A stretch of 64,000 nucleotides of DNA from Lachnospiraceae bacterium (lineage in GTDB: Bacteria; Bacillota; Clostridia; Lachnospirales; Lachnospiraceae), in the NCBI GenBank assembly GCA_017408735.1, contig JAFQUB010000002.1, positions 25,052-89,051 on the forward strand. The letters run 5' to 3'. Below are positions 9,000 to 17,294 of this stretch, in pieces; position 1 is the stretch's first letter; every line of letters begins with the position of its first letter. A program made the position numbers and the translations under genes. A model generated the notes under the pieces. That model saw only the letters and a list, made by a program, of their open reading frames with translations. It was not told the origin of the DNA and made no database searches.

Positions 9000-9898
9000 C
9001 ACTCAAAATAAAAGGTTAAGATTAATTGAAGTTTATTATTTTTCAGGAGTGCAGTTGCAGTACCTCCCATAGCTTCCATCAAAAGTCTAGCAATGGTAAG
9101 ACCAAGACCGGTGCTTTGAGAGGTACGAGAAGCATCCTTCACATAAAAGCGTTCAAACATGTAAAATACATCTTCCTCAGATAACGTAGAGGTATCATTT
9201 TCAAAAATGAAAGAAACAGAATCATATCTTTGATTTAAAGAAACATGAAAATAACTTTCGCTATAACGCAGGGCATTTTGAATAATATTAGAAAAAATTC
9301 TTTCCAATGCACCATAATCCGCAGAAATAAAAACAGGAGTATTATCGAGATTTAAGTTCACCTGCAAATTCAGTTTTTCAAATTCCTGAAAATGAGAGAG
9401 CATAGTTTCTCTGGCAAATCTGGTTAAATCAATGTTTTCCATAAAAAGCTGATAATCATTCAATTCAAGTCTGGACAAGTCATAGAAATTAGTTATCAAT
9501 CGCTGAAGATATTGGGATTTTTTCTCTATAATTTTAAGGGATTCCAGATTTTCTTCTGTCAAGTTTGTTGTGTCTAACAATTTAATATAGCCCAGAATTG
9601 CCGTCAAAGGAGTTCTTAAATCGTGACTGATGTGTTCGATTTGATTTCTTAAATCCTGTTCACGATTCATGGAAGTTGTATACTGTTGTCTACAAACCAT
9701 AATATATTCATTGATGGTGGTAAGCAGTTTTTCCAGATTTTTATTAGGACAGGAAAAAAGCAGAATCCGGTTTTGAACCGGACTTTGCTTTATTTCAGAT
9801 AGCTCTTGTTGAATCTTTTTTAAATTTGAAGTTAATAAATAGTATTTTGTGATATAAATGACTGTAACACAGCAAACAAATATCAATAGATATATCAT
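8981..9898 (-). CDS. Sensor histidine kinase, HisKA/HATPase type
   Basis: This membrane sensor kinase is the partner of the OmpR-type regulator upstream. The 305 residues have one clear N-terminal TM segment (about 1-20), a short linker helix, a HisKA domain with phospho-acceptor motif HISHDLRTPLTAILGY (about 90-105), and a HATPase domain with an N box near NIIQNALRYS and a G box STGLGLTIARLL. There is almost no extracellular sensor, the layout of intramembrane-sensing kinases linked to peptide exporters. It is last in the leftward operon RR-ATPase-permease-HK, so it probably senses an antimicrobial peptide or the transporter state. The ligand is unknown. Confidence 0.9.
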   Translation of the reverse strand: MIYLLIFVCCVTVIYITKYYLLTSNLKKIQQELSEIKQSPVQNRILLFSCPNKNLEKLLTTINEYIMVCRQQYTTSMNREQDLRNQIEHISHDLRTPLTAILGYIKLLDTTNLTEENLESLKIIEKKSQYLQRLITNFYDLSRLELNDYQLFMENIDLTRFARETMLSHFQEFEKLNLQVNLNLDNTPVFISADYGALERIFSNIIQNALRYSESYFHVSLNQRYDSVSFIFENDTSTLSEEDVFYMFERFYVKDASRTSQSTGLGLTIARLLMEAMGGTATALLKNNKLQLILTFYFECKNEVP

Positions 9899-9909
9899 AG
9901 GAATACCTC

Positions 9910-10686
9910 TTATAAAGCTTTTTTTCTAAATTTAAGAATACCAACAATAAGGAAGACAATGGTTCCTAAAAATCCTGCCAGTAAACAGTGTAACATACCT
10001 TCTTTGGAGGACCAGAGATAAACAAGGGAACTACTTTGCTCATCAAAGGTGTAAGATGCAGTGACCGAGAAAATAAGCCAACTGTCCAACCATTCAAAGA
10101 ATTGGAATTTTAGTCCTAGTACAGAAGTAATCATTGGAATACCCACAATAAATCCAATCCAGTTCCATATAGCAGAAGCTATGCTTCCTGAAATAAAATA
10201 CATCGTAATAAAGGCTGTACAACCTGCGATAAAAGACGGAATACATGCAACGGTGGCGTTGAGCAGATTTCTTAATGCATGGGAATTGTCGGTGTCTAAC
10301 AGCAAATAACCACTTCCAATAAAAACACTTTCAATAATAAATAAGCTTAAAAAACAGGCAAGTAATGTAATTAAGAGTTTTGAAATGTAAATTTGGGTTC
10401 TTGAAATCCCAAAAGCGACACTATTAGTTAGTGTGCGAAGTTTAAATTCATCAACTACAATAATAGAAGTCAGTGTAGCAGTTAAAAACAGTACTACATA
10501 CATATTGGTATCTAATGTCGAAAAAGAATATTTAATAGTAGCCCAAGGAAAATTGGTAGTTGTGGAATCGAATGCCCATAAAATACAATTAAAGCTTAGT
10601 GCAAATAGAGAACAAATACCAATAAAAAGGTACAGTCCGGAGGAATGAAATACTCTGTATAATTCGCTTTTTAAATAATTTAACAT
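9910..10686 (-). CDS. ABC-2 type exporter permease (lantibiotic/bacitracin-immunity-like)
   Basis: This is a hydrophobic protein of about 258 residues with roughly six TM segments (for example LYLFIGICSLFALSFNCILW and MYVVLFLTATLTSIIVVDEF). The loop FKLRTLTNSVAFGISRTQIYISKLL is typical of ABC-2 permeases such as BcrB/MutE-like immunity subunits. I chose the ATG at 10686 because AGGAG lies 9 bases before it. The ATG three codons earlier directly abuts that ribosome site. It starts immediately after the ATPase stop codon. It probably moves or expels peptides, but the substrate is unknown. Confidence 0.82.
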   Translation of the reverse strand: MLNYLKSELYRVFHSSGLYLFIGICSLFALSFNCILWAFDSTTTNFPWATIKYSFSTLDTNMYVVLFLTATLTSIIVVDEFKLRTLTNSVAFGISRTQIYISKLLITLLACFLSLFIIESVFIGSGYLLLDTDNSHALRNLLNATVACIPSFIAGCTAFITMYFISGSIASAIWNWIGFIVGIPMITSVLGLKFQFFEWLDSWLIFSVTASYTFDEQSSSLVYLWSSKEGMLHCLLAGFLGTIVFLIVGILKFRKKAL

Positions 10687-10687
10687 A

Positions 10688-11638
10688 TTAAACATCTCCT
10701 TTTTTGGGAATCATAGCTTGATTTTTTGAAGTAATCAGTTCCATGTAGTAGCTTTCAAAAGCCGCCTCTTTTTGGGCGAAGGATAATAAGCCATTGCCGG
10801 ATTTAACAGCGAGATGGCTGTAACTGGAAATATCCTTTATTTCACCGTAAATATGAACAATATTGTCAGGCAATATTTTGTAATTTGTGCAATGAAGTCT
10901 GCTTTCCAACAGGGCAGCATATTTATGAGCATCCATTACTTTGACTTCCAGATAAGATTGGCATTTTTCACGTAGTTGCTCAGCTGTAGTTTCTTCTAAT
11001 AATTTTCCCTGACTTAAAATACCGTAATGAGTTGCAATATGTTCCAATTCGGCTAAGATATGGCTGGAGATTAAAATTGTAATATGTTTTTCATGATTTA
11101 ACTTAAGTAGTAAATTTCGTATTTCAATAATTCCCACAGGGTCTAACCCGTTAATGGGTTCATCTAAAATCAGTAATTCAGGCTCTCCTATAAGTGCTAA
11201 AGCAAGACCTAGTCGTTGTTTCATTCCAAGGGACATAGCTTTAAAACGCTTGTTGGATGCTTCCGAAAGACCTACTAGTTTCAGACAATTAGTAACAGTA
11301 TCTTTTCCGGGAATGCCTCTTTGAATGCGATAATATTCTAAATTCTGTTTTGCAGTCATGTTTGGAAAAAAGCCTGGTTTTTCTATTATGCACCCACATC
11401 TTTTACGGAGTGCAGTAAAATTGCTTTCGTTGCCTGCACCAAGTAACGTAAAATTACCGGAAGTAGGGAATATATGCCCTGCAAGAAGCTTAAAGAGTGT
11501 AGTTTTACCGGCACCGTTATTACCTACCAGTCCGTAGATGCTTCCTTTGGGAATTGTAATATTTACATGGTCTAACGCAGTTGTATTTCCATATATTTTG
11601 GTCAATTGGTTAGATTGAAAAATAATTGATTGGTTCAT
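10688..11638 (-). CDS. ABC transporter ATP-binding protein (BcrA/LanF-like)
   Basis: This is the ATPase partner of the adjacent permease, 316 residues from the ATG at 11638. It shows Walker A GNNGAGKTTL (about 40-49), an LSGGQ-like signature MSLGMKQRLGLALAL, Walker B LLILDEPINGLDP and the switch His in ISSHILAELEH. The roughly 95-residue C-terminal extension is common in the bacitracin/lantibiotic exporter ATPase family. An in-frame ATG at 11671 exists, but GGAGT sits 5-8 bases before 11638. A palindrome lies in the leader. Confidence 0.9.
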   Translation of the reverse strand: MNQSIIFQSNQLTKIYGNTTALDHVNITIPKGSIYGLVGNNGAGKTTLFKLLAGHIFPTSGNFTLLGAGNESNFTALRKRCGCIIEKPGFFPNMTAKQNLEYYRIQRGIPGKDTVTNCLKLVGLSEASNKRFKAMSLGMKQRLGLALALIGEPELLILDEPINGLDPVGIIEIRNLLLKLNHEKHITILISSHILAELEHIATHYGILSQGKLLEETTAEQLREKCQSYLEVKVMDAHKYAALLESRLHCTNYKILPDNIVHIYGEIKDISSYSHLAVKSGNGLLSFAQKEAAFESYYMELITSKNQAMIPKKGDV

Positions 11639-11664
11639 TTGAATACTCCTTTTTAAAGTTTTCC

Positions 11665-11694
11665 GTAACATGCCCGGTTCATGTTACCAGTATA
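11665..11694 (-). promoter_or_regulatory. Palindrome and -10 element upstream of the ABC genes
   Basis: A perfect 8-bp inverted repeat GTAACATG-N7-CATGTTAC spans 11665-11687. On the minus strand a TATACT -10-like hexamer (11689-11694) precedes it. No good -35 is seen, as expected for an activator-dependent promoter. The palindrome could be an operator or a leader hairpin. Confidence 0.5.
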
Positions 11695-11736
11695 GCTTTA
11701 AAGGATTTAATAAGTCCTCAAGAAAGTTTAAAGAAA

Positions 11737-12438
11737 TTATAAAGAAGAAGCCAGTTTGAAGCCAATTCCCCATACCGTGGAAATGTATTCGTCACTGTCA
11801 ATGGCAGCAAGTTTTTTTCTGATGTTACTTACATGTACGTTTACAGTATTGTCTTCTCCATAATATCCTCCCTGCCAAATTTCTTCGTATAAACTTTCTC
11901 TGGAATAAACCTTTCCGGGATGTTTCATCAGTAAGGCAAGAATGTCAAATTCGTGAACTGTAAAAGAAAGAGGGATACCATTTAAGGTTGCATCTCTGTG
12001 TTCCACATGAAGTTTTAGATTTTTAAAAGTTAATATTTCAGGAGTAGAAGTTATGGATTGGGAAGAATAACATTTGCAACGACGCAAAGCTCCATTTACC
12101 CGTGCAACAACTTCTTCTGTTTCAAAAGGTTTTGTTAAGTAATCATCGGCACCAAGATTTAGGACTTTGACCCGTTCCTGCAAAGAAGATTTTGCAGAAA
12201 GTACAATAATAGGAATGTTACTGTTTGTGCGTAAATCCTGAATCAATTCTTCACCCATAATACCAGGCAACATTAAATCTAACAGAAGCAAATCAAATTT
12301 TTCCATGGAAAGAAGAAGTTTCCCTTCAGAACCGGAAAAAGCCTGTACCGTTTCGTAACCTTGTTTTTTCATAATTTTAGAAAGAAGGTGATTAATATCC
12401 GGGTCATCTTCCACAATTAATATTTTAATAGTTTCCAT
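11737..12438 (-). CDS. OmpR/PhoB-family response regulator
   Basis: This DNA-binding response regulator has 233 residues from the ATG at 12438. The receiver domain (about 5-118) has acidic residues VEDD near 9-12, phospho-acceptor Asp54 in LLLDLMLPG and Lys near TKPF. The C-terminal winged helix (about 135-230) includes SFTVHEFDILALLMKHPGKV and a recognition helix in NTVNVHVSNIRKKL. GGAGGATTTTT precedes this ATG. The upstream in-frame ATG at 12504 would add a spurious hydrophobic stretch. It heads the leftward operon and probably regulates the ABC genes. Confidence 0.93.
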   Translation of the reverse strand: METIKILIVEDDPDINHLLSKIMKKQGYETVQAFSGSEGKLLLSMEKFDLLLLDLMLPGIMGEELIQDLRTNSNIPIIVLSAKSSLQERVKVLNLGADDYLTKPFETEEVVARVNGALRRCKCYSSQSITSTPEILTFKNLKLHVEHRDATLNGIPLSFTVHEFDILALLMKHPGKVYSRESLYEEIWQGGYYGEDNTVNVHVSNIRKKLAAIDSDEYISTVWGIGFKLASSL

Positions 12439-12537
12439 AAAAATCCTCCGTTGAGTTAAATTAAATATAGTATACAGAAAAAAAGTGAAAAGATAGAGTG
12501 ACAAATATTATGCCACTCTACTAGGAACTAAGAATTT

Positions 12538-13236
12538 TTATAATTTTTCTAACATTCCTTTTACTAAATTTACAGAATGTTCAATAGCCTTCTTTTCAAA
12601 GGTTGGGTAATCCACAGTAGCACTGTCATCTGCCTTATCTGAGATTGCTCTTAAAATTACAAACGGAATATTATTTAAGTAAGCAGTCTGAGCAATGGCA
12701 GCTCCTTCCATTTCCGTACAGTAACCTTCAAAGTTAGTCACAATTCGATTCTTGACTTCTTTATCAGAAATAAACTGATCCCCACTGACAACACGACCGA
12801 TATGAGTATGAATTTCCGGATTAACCGTTTCACAAACTTCCTTTGCAGTTTCAATCAATGTTGCATCCGCTTGAAATGACAATACATCCATACGCGGAAT
12901 CTGTCCTAAAGAATAACCAAAACCGGTAGCATCCATATCATGATGAAGAACATCAGATGAAATAACAATATCTCCAATATCAATTTTGGCATTTAAAGAA
13001 CCTGCAATCCCCGTATTAATAATAGCATCTGCTTTAAAAATTCCTGCTAAAATTTCAGCACAAACAGCAGCATTAACCTTACCAATACCACTGCGTACAA
13101 CAACCACTTCTTTTCCAAGGAGAGTACCTTCTAAAAATTCCATAGAAGCAATCGTAGTAGAAGAAGTAACATTCATTTCCTTCTTTAATCCGGCTACTTC
13201 TTCATCCATAGCCCCAATAATTCCTATTTTTTTCAT
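12538..13236 (-). CDS. mtnN: 5'-methylthioadenosine/S-adenosylhomocysteine nucleosidase
   Basis: This enzyme cleaves adenine from methylthioadenosine and S-adenosylhomocysteine, feeding methionine salvage and AI-2 precursor formation. The 232 residues match family length. Visible landmarks are MKKIGIIGAMDEEV with the catalytic-base Glu12, the substrate loop EMEGAAIAQ (Glu near 173), and ISDKAD with the catalytic Asp near 197. It is cytosolic and monocistronic, with its own consensus promoter. AAGGATTTTAGCT precedes the ATG. Confidence 0.95.
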   Translation of the reverse strand: MKKIGIIGAMDEEVAGLKKEMNVTSSTTIASMEFLEGTLLGKEVVVVRSGIGKVNAAVCAEILAGIFKADAIINTGIAGSLNAKIDIGDIVISSDVLHHDMDATGFGYSLGQIPRMDVLSFQADATLIETAKEVCETVNPEIHTHIGRVVSGDQFISDKEVKNRIVTNFEGYCTEMEGAAIAQTAYLNNIPFVILRAISDKADDSATVDYPTFEKKAIEHSVNLVKGMLEKL

Positions 13237-13291
13237 AGCTAAAATCCTTTCTGTTAGATGATATCAAGTTAAAATCAGTATTGATATAGGT

Positions 13292-13320
13292 ATTATAAAT
13301 TAGAATGGGGAATGTGTCAA
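13292..13320 (-). promoter_or_regulatory. mtnN sigma-A promoter (perfect consensus)
   Basis: Read on the minus strand, TTGACA (13315-13320), a 17-bp spacer and TATAAT (13292-13297) lie about 55 bp upstream of mtnN. The -35 box lies inside the outer flank of the GC-rich element at 13307-13534. Confidence 0.9.
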
Positions 13321-13534
13321 AGGGGGCAAAGAGTTGGGAACGTGTGACAAGAGTCCGAAGGAACTGTCGGTTTCCCTATGGGGAGTCGCGTAAGGCACCT
13401 GCGACTAGTCCACGAAGCTGTAAGAGTGTGAGGCGTTTCGCCCAGAGGGGCTCGCACCTCACGCTCTAACAGCTTCGGGACGGATTCTCCGGTGCCTCCC
13501 GCTAAAATCTCCCCATAGGGAAACTATTGGCACA
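13307..13534 (-). repeat. Structured GC-rich repeat element, copy A (minus orientation)
   Basis: This GC-rich island lies in AT-rich surroundings. Read on the minus strand it has a perfect 16-bp outer stem (13370-13385 with 13509-13524). Inside are paired GGCACC/GGTGCC, an 8-bp stem (13414-13421 with 13469-13476), a GTGAGG/CCTCAC stem and a GCCC-CTCT-GGGC apical hairpin. Its core of about 125 bp aligns almost without gaps to copy B at 13655-13871 in reverse orientation, and the flanking words TGTGCCAA and CCCTTTG-CACA are shared as well. No coding potential is credible. The 120 bp between the two copies shows no recognisable feature. I cannot name the family. Confidence 0.85.
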
Positions 13535-13654
13535 CTTTAACTGCTTTGCTGGAAGGGGGCGGGCTCATGGTATAGGCAAAGATAGTTTGTGGAGGGGAGA
13601 AAATGTCCCAAGGCAGCCATTATATTTTTTGCAAGCAAGCTTGTAGTGCAGGGC

Positions 13655-13871
13655 TGTGCCAACGCGCAGAAAAAAGAGGCTGGAAAGTGCTGGGGAGGGT
13701 CTAGCGGGAGGTGACGGAGAATCCGTTCCACAGTCGTTAGTTTGTGAGGTGCGAGCCTCTCAGGCGACACGCCTCACAAGCTTACGACTGTGTGAACTAG
13801 TCGCAGGCACCGTACGCGGCTCCCCAGCACTTTCCAGCCTCTTTTTTCGTCCCCTTTGCCACACCCTCCCC
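13655..13871 (+). repeat. Structured GC-rich repeat element, copy B (plus orientation)
   Basis: This is the second copy, inverted relative to copy A. Its outer stem is a perfect 28-bp inverted repeat (13670-13697 with 13820-13847) ending in TTTTTT. Inner helices are GGTG/CACC (13710-13713 with 13808-13811), a 9-bp stem (13729-13737 with 13784-13792), an 8-bp stem (13742-13749 with 13772-13779) and a GCCT-CTC-AGGC hairpin (13755-13765). Shared unpaired blocks include TAGCGGGAGG, CGGAGAATCCGT and ACTAGTCGCAGG. Most stems differ in sequence from copy A yet stay paired, which indicates selection on structure. Several 77-96 codon frames crossing it are artefacts. Confidence 0.85.
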
Positions 13872-13881
13872 TCACAACCTC

Positions 13882-13910
13882 TTGAGAAAAAAACATACAT
13901 CTGCTATAAT
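13882..13910 (+). promoter_or_regulatory. mnmE sigma-A promoter
   Basis: TTGAGA (13882-13887), a 17-bp spacer and TATAAT (13905-13910) lie 47 bp before the mnmE start and just outside copy B of the GC-rich repeat. Confidence 0.85.
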
Positions 13911-13957
13911 CAAAAGTTGAGAATAAAACAACCCCATACATTATGAAAGGAAAATCT

Positions 13958-15331
13958 ATGAAGCAGGATACAATTGCAGCAATTGCTACAGGAATGACGA
14001 ATTCCGGGATAGGAATTGTGCGAATAAGCGGTGAAGAAGCTTTTTCCATAATAGATAAGATTTATAAATCCAAAGGAAATAAAATACTTTCCAAAGAAAG
14101 CTCTCATACTATTCATTATGGCCATATTTATGACGGCGACGAGATGGTGGATGAAGTGATGGTTTCGGTGATGAAAGCACCAAGGACTTATACCGGTGAA
14201 GACACGGTGGAAATTAATTGCCATGGCGGTCTTTTTATTGTGCAGAAAGTGTTGGAAACTGTTTTGAAATACGGTGCCAGAATGGCGGAACCGGGAGAAT
14301 TTTCAAAACGGGGATTTTTAAATGGAAAAATGGATTTGTCAAAAGCAGAAGCTGTAATGGACTTGATTCATTCCAAATCAGAGTATGCCTATAAGAATTC
14401 TCTGAATCAGTTAAAGGGGAATTTAATGGACAAGATAAAATCCTGCCGGGAAAAGGTGATTTATGAAATTGCATTTATAGAATCTGCATTAGATGACCCG
14501 GAACACATAGATATTATCGGTTATAGTGAAAAATTGCAGGTAACAGTAAAAGAATTACAAGAAGAAATTTCAAAAATGATTGCTTCTTCTGAAAATGGAA
14601 AAATCATCAAAGAAGGAATCAAAACAGTAATTTTAGGAAAACCGAATGCCGGAAAATCTTCTCTGCTCAATGTACTTTTGGGAGAAGAACGAGCCATTGT
14701 AACAGATATAGAAGGCACCACCAGAGATGTACTGGAAGAAAGTGTAAATCTAGGTGGAATTAAGCTTGTAATTATGGACACCGCCGGAATCCGCTCCACA
14801 AAAGATGTGGTAGAAAAAATAGGCGTAGAAAAAGCAAAAGATTATGCAAAAGAAGCAGATTTCATCATGTATGTGGTAGATTCCTCCAGACCACTAGATG
14901 AAAACGATGCAGAAATCTGCGACCTGTTAAGAGATAAAAAATCACTCGTATTATTAAATAAAATGGATTTAACTTCCGTAATAAGCGAAGCAGAAATGCA
15001 GCAAAAAACAGGAAGCGAAGTTATATCCATATCAGCCAAAGAAAATTTAGGAATAGACAAATTAGCACAAAAAGTGAAAAAAATGTTTCTTCAAGGCGAG
15101 ATTAACTTTAACGAAGACATAATGATAACCAATCTCCGTCATAAAAACCTATTACAAGAAGCATTAGAAAGCCTGAAAATGGTAGAACAAAGCATAGCAA
15201 ACGAAATGCCGGAAGATTTCTATTCCATAGACCTAATGAGTGCCTACACATCCCTAGGCTACATCATAGGCGAAGAAGTAGAAGATGACCTTGTAGAAGA
15301 AATATTCAGTAAGTTCTGCATGGGAAAATAG
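13958..15331 (+). CDS. mnmE: tRNA uridine-5-carboxymethylaminomethyl(34) synthesis GTPase MnmE
   Basis: With MnmG this GTPase modifies wobble U34 of several tRNAs. The 457 residues include an N-terminal formyl-THF-binding domain (about 1-118), a helical domain, and an inserted G domain with G1 GKPNAGKSSL (near 226), G3 DTAGIR, G4 NKMD and the conserved C-terminal FCMGK whose Cys is catalytic. I start at the ATG at 13958 (AGGA 8-9 bases upstream, family-like MKQDTIAAIAT). An ATG at 13943 is also in frame. It leads mnmE-mnmG-rsmG. Confidence 0.96.
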   Translation: MKQDTIAAIATGMTNSGIGIVRISGEEAFSIIDKIYKSKGNKILSKESSHTIHYGHIYDGDEMVDEVMVSVMKAPRTYTGEDTVEINCHGGLFIVQKVLETVLKYGARMAEPGEFSKRGFLNGKMDLSKAEAVMDLIHSKSEYAYKNSLNQLKGNLMDKIKSCREKVIYEIAFIESALDDPEHIDIIGYSEKLQVTVKELQEEISKMIASSENGKIIKEGIKTVILGKPNAGKSSLLNVLLGEERAIVTDIEGTTRDVLEESVNLGGIKLVIMDTAGIRSTKDVVEKIGVEKAKDYAKEADFIMYVVDSSRPLDENDAEICDLLRDKKSLVLLNKMDLTSVISEAEMQQKTGSEVISISAKENLGIDKLAQKVKKMFLQGEINFNEDIMITNLRHKNLLQEALESLKMVEQSIANEMPEDFYSIDLMSAYTSLGYIIGEEVEDDLVEEIFSKFCMGK

Positions 15332-15404
15332 GCGTTAGGCAAAAATGTAAAATCAAGTGAATATCCAAATAACTTGCTATAAACAAAGAAAAGAGGAATA
15401 AAAA

Positions 15405-17285
15405 ATGCCCGTATTAGAAAAAACATGTGATGTTGTAGTCGTTGGTGCCGGTCATGCCGGATGTGAAGCAGCGTTAGCATCTGCAAGACTTGGCTTAGAA
15501 ACCATAATTTTTACCGTAAGTGTAGACAGCATTGCGTTAATGCCATGTAACCCTAATATTGGTGGAAGCTCCAAAGGGCATCTGGTAAGAGAAATCGACG
15601 CTTTGGGCGGTGAGATGGGAAAAAATATAGATAAAACCTTTATACAGTCAAAAATGTTGAATGTGTCCAAGGGTCCGGCGGTGCATTCTCTAAGAGCACA
15701 GGCGGATAAAGCAGAATACAGCAGATGCATGCGTAATGTATTGGAAAACCAGGAACATTTGACAATCAAACAGGCAGAAGTTACGGAAATTATTGTAGAA
15801 GATGGAACTATTACCGGAGTAAAAACATATACCGGAGCAACATATCACTGTAAAGCAGTGGTGCTTTGTACCGGAACATATTTAAAGGCAAGATGTCTTA
15901 CCGGTGAAAGTATTACGCATACCGGCCCGAACGGACTTCAGGCAGCAAATTATCTGACCGATTCCTTGAAGGCAAATGGTATTGAAATGTTCCGTTTTAA
16001 GACGGGAACTCCGGCGAGAATGGATAAGAACTCCATTGACTTTAGTAAAATGGAACCACAGTACGGTGATGAAAAAGTGATACCGTTTTCCTTCAGTACC
16101 AATCCGGAAGATGTGCAGAAAGAGCAGATAGCCTGTTATCTTACTTATACGAATGAGGAAACCCATGAAATTATTAAAAATAATTTGGATCGCTCTCCGA
16201 TTTATGCAGGAATTATCGAAGGAACCGGCCCAAGATATTGTCCGTCCATTGAAGACAAGGTAGTGAAATTTGCAGATAAGAACAGACATCAGGTATTCTT
16301 AGAGCCGGAAGGAATACATACAAATGAATGGTATGTGGGAGGTATGTCCAGTTCCTTACCGGAAGATGTTCAGGAAATGATGTACCATACCGTGCCGGGT
16401 TTGGAAAATGCAAAAATCATAAGAAATGCATATGCCATTGAATATGACTGCATCAATGCAAGACAGTTAAATCCTACGTTGGAATTTAAAAACATTAAGG
16501 GATTGTTCAGCGGTGGACAGTTTAACGGAAGCTCAGGTTATGAAGAAGCGGCAGCACAGGGCTTGATTGCAGGTATCAATGCAGCATTAAAGACTTTAAA
16601 CAGAGAAATGATTGTGTTAGACCGTTCCGAAGCTTATATTGGTGTATTGATTGATGATTTGGTTACCAAAGAAAACAGAGAGCCATATCGTATGATGACA
16701 TCCAGAGCAGAGTACAGGTTATTGCTTCGTCAGGATAATGCAGATATGCGTTTGTCCGAAAAAGGTTATGAGATAGGTCTTGTTTCACAGGAACAGTATG
16801 ATTTGCTGATGAAACGTAAAAAAGAAATTGCGGAAGAAATTGAGCGTTTGGAACATGCTAATATTGGTGCAAATGAAGAAGTACAGGCTTTACTTCGTGA
16901 ATGTAACAGCACCGAGTTAAAATCAGGTACAACCTTGGCAGAATTAATTCGCAGACCGGAATTAAATTATGATTTACTGGCACCGATTGATAAAAACAGA
17001 ACCAATACCGATTACCGTGTGGCGGAACAGGCAAATATATCTATTAAATATAAGGGTTACATTGACCGTCAGTTAAAACAGGTAGAACAGTACAAAAAAC
17101 TGGAAACGAAAAAAATACCGGAAAACTTTGATTATGATAAGGTAGGAAGCTTGCGTATCGAAGCAAGACAGAAACTAAAATTATTCCAGCCGGTATCAAT
17201 AGGTCAGGCTTCCAGAATTTCTGGGGTATCACCTGCGGATATTTCTGTACTTTTGGTATACATGGAACAGTATCGTGGAAAATAG
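15405..17285 (+). CDS. mnmG: tRNA uridine-5-carboxymethylaminomethyl(34) synthesis enzyme MnmG (GidA)
   Basis: This FAD-dependent partner of MnmE has 626 residues, the family length. The N-terminal dinucleotide fold reads [19 protein letters not shown] (about 10-28). Further family blocks include [33 protein letters not shown] and the [24 protein letters not shown] segment. The C-terminal helical domain, which binds MnmE and tRNA, is intact. It lies 73 bp after mnmE with AAAGAGGAA before its ATG. Confidence 0.97.
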   Translation: MPVLEKTCDVVVVGAGHAGCEAALASARLGLETIIFTVSVDSIALMPCNPNIGGSSKGHLVREIDALGGEMGKNIDKTFIQSKMLNVSKGPAVHSLRAQADKAEYSRCMRNVLENQEHLTIKQAEVTEIIVEDGTITGVKTYTGATYHCKAVVLCTGTYLKARCLTGESITHTGPNGLQAANYLTDSLKANGIEMFRFKTGTPARMDKNSIDFSKMEPQYGDEKVIPFSFSTNPEDVQKEQIACYLTYTNEETHEIIKNNLDRSPIYAGIIEGTGPRYCPSIEDKVVKFADKNRHQVFLEPEGIHTNEWYVGGMSSSLPEDVQEMMYHTVPGLENAKIIRNAYAIEYDCINARQLNPTLEFKNIKGLFSGGQFNGSSGYEEAAAQGLIAGINAALKTLNREMIVLDRSEAYIGVLIDDLVTKENREPYRMMTSRAEYRLLLRQDNADMRLSEKGYEIGLVSQEQYDLLMKRKKEIAEEIERLEHANIGANEEVQALLRECNSTELKSGTTLAELIRRPELNYDLLAPIDKNRTNTDYRVAEQANISIKYKGYIDRQLKQVEQYKKLETKKIPENFDYDKVGSLRIEARQKLKLFQPVSIGQASRISGVSPADISVLLVYMEQYRGK

Positions 17286-17294
17286 GAGAAACAG

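Noticed and set aside
13537..14049. Short open frames of 77-96 codons on both strands across the GC-rich repeats
   Set aside because: They run through the inverted repeats, lack ribosome sites, overlap each other and the mnmE start, and are explained by GC-rich structured sequence having few stop codons.
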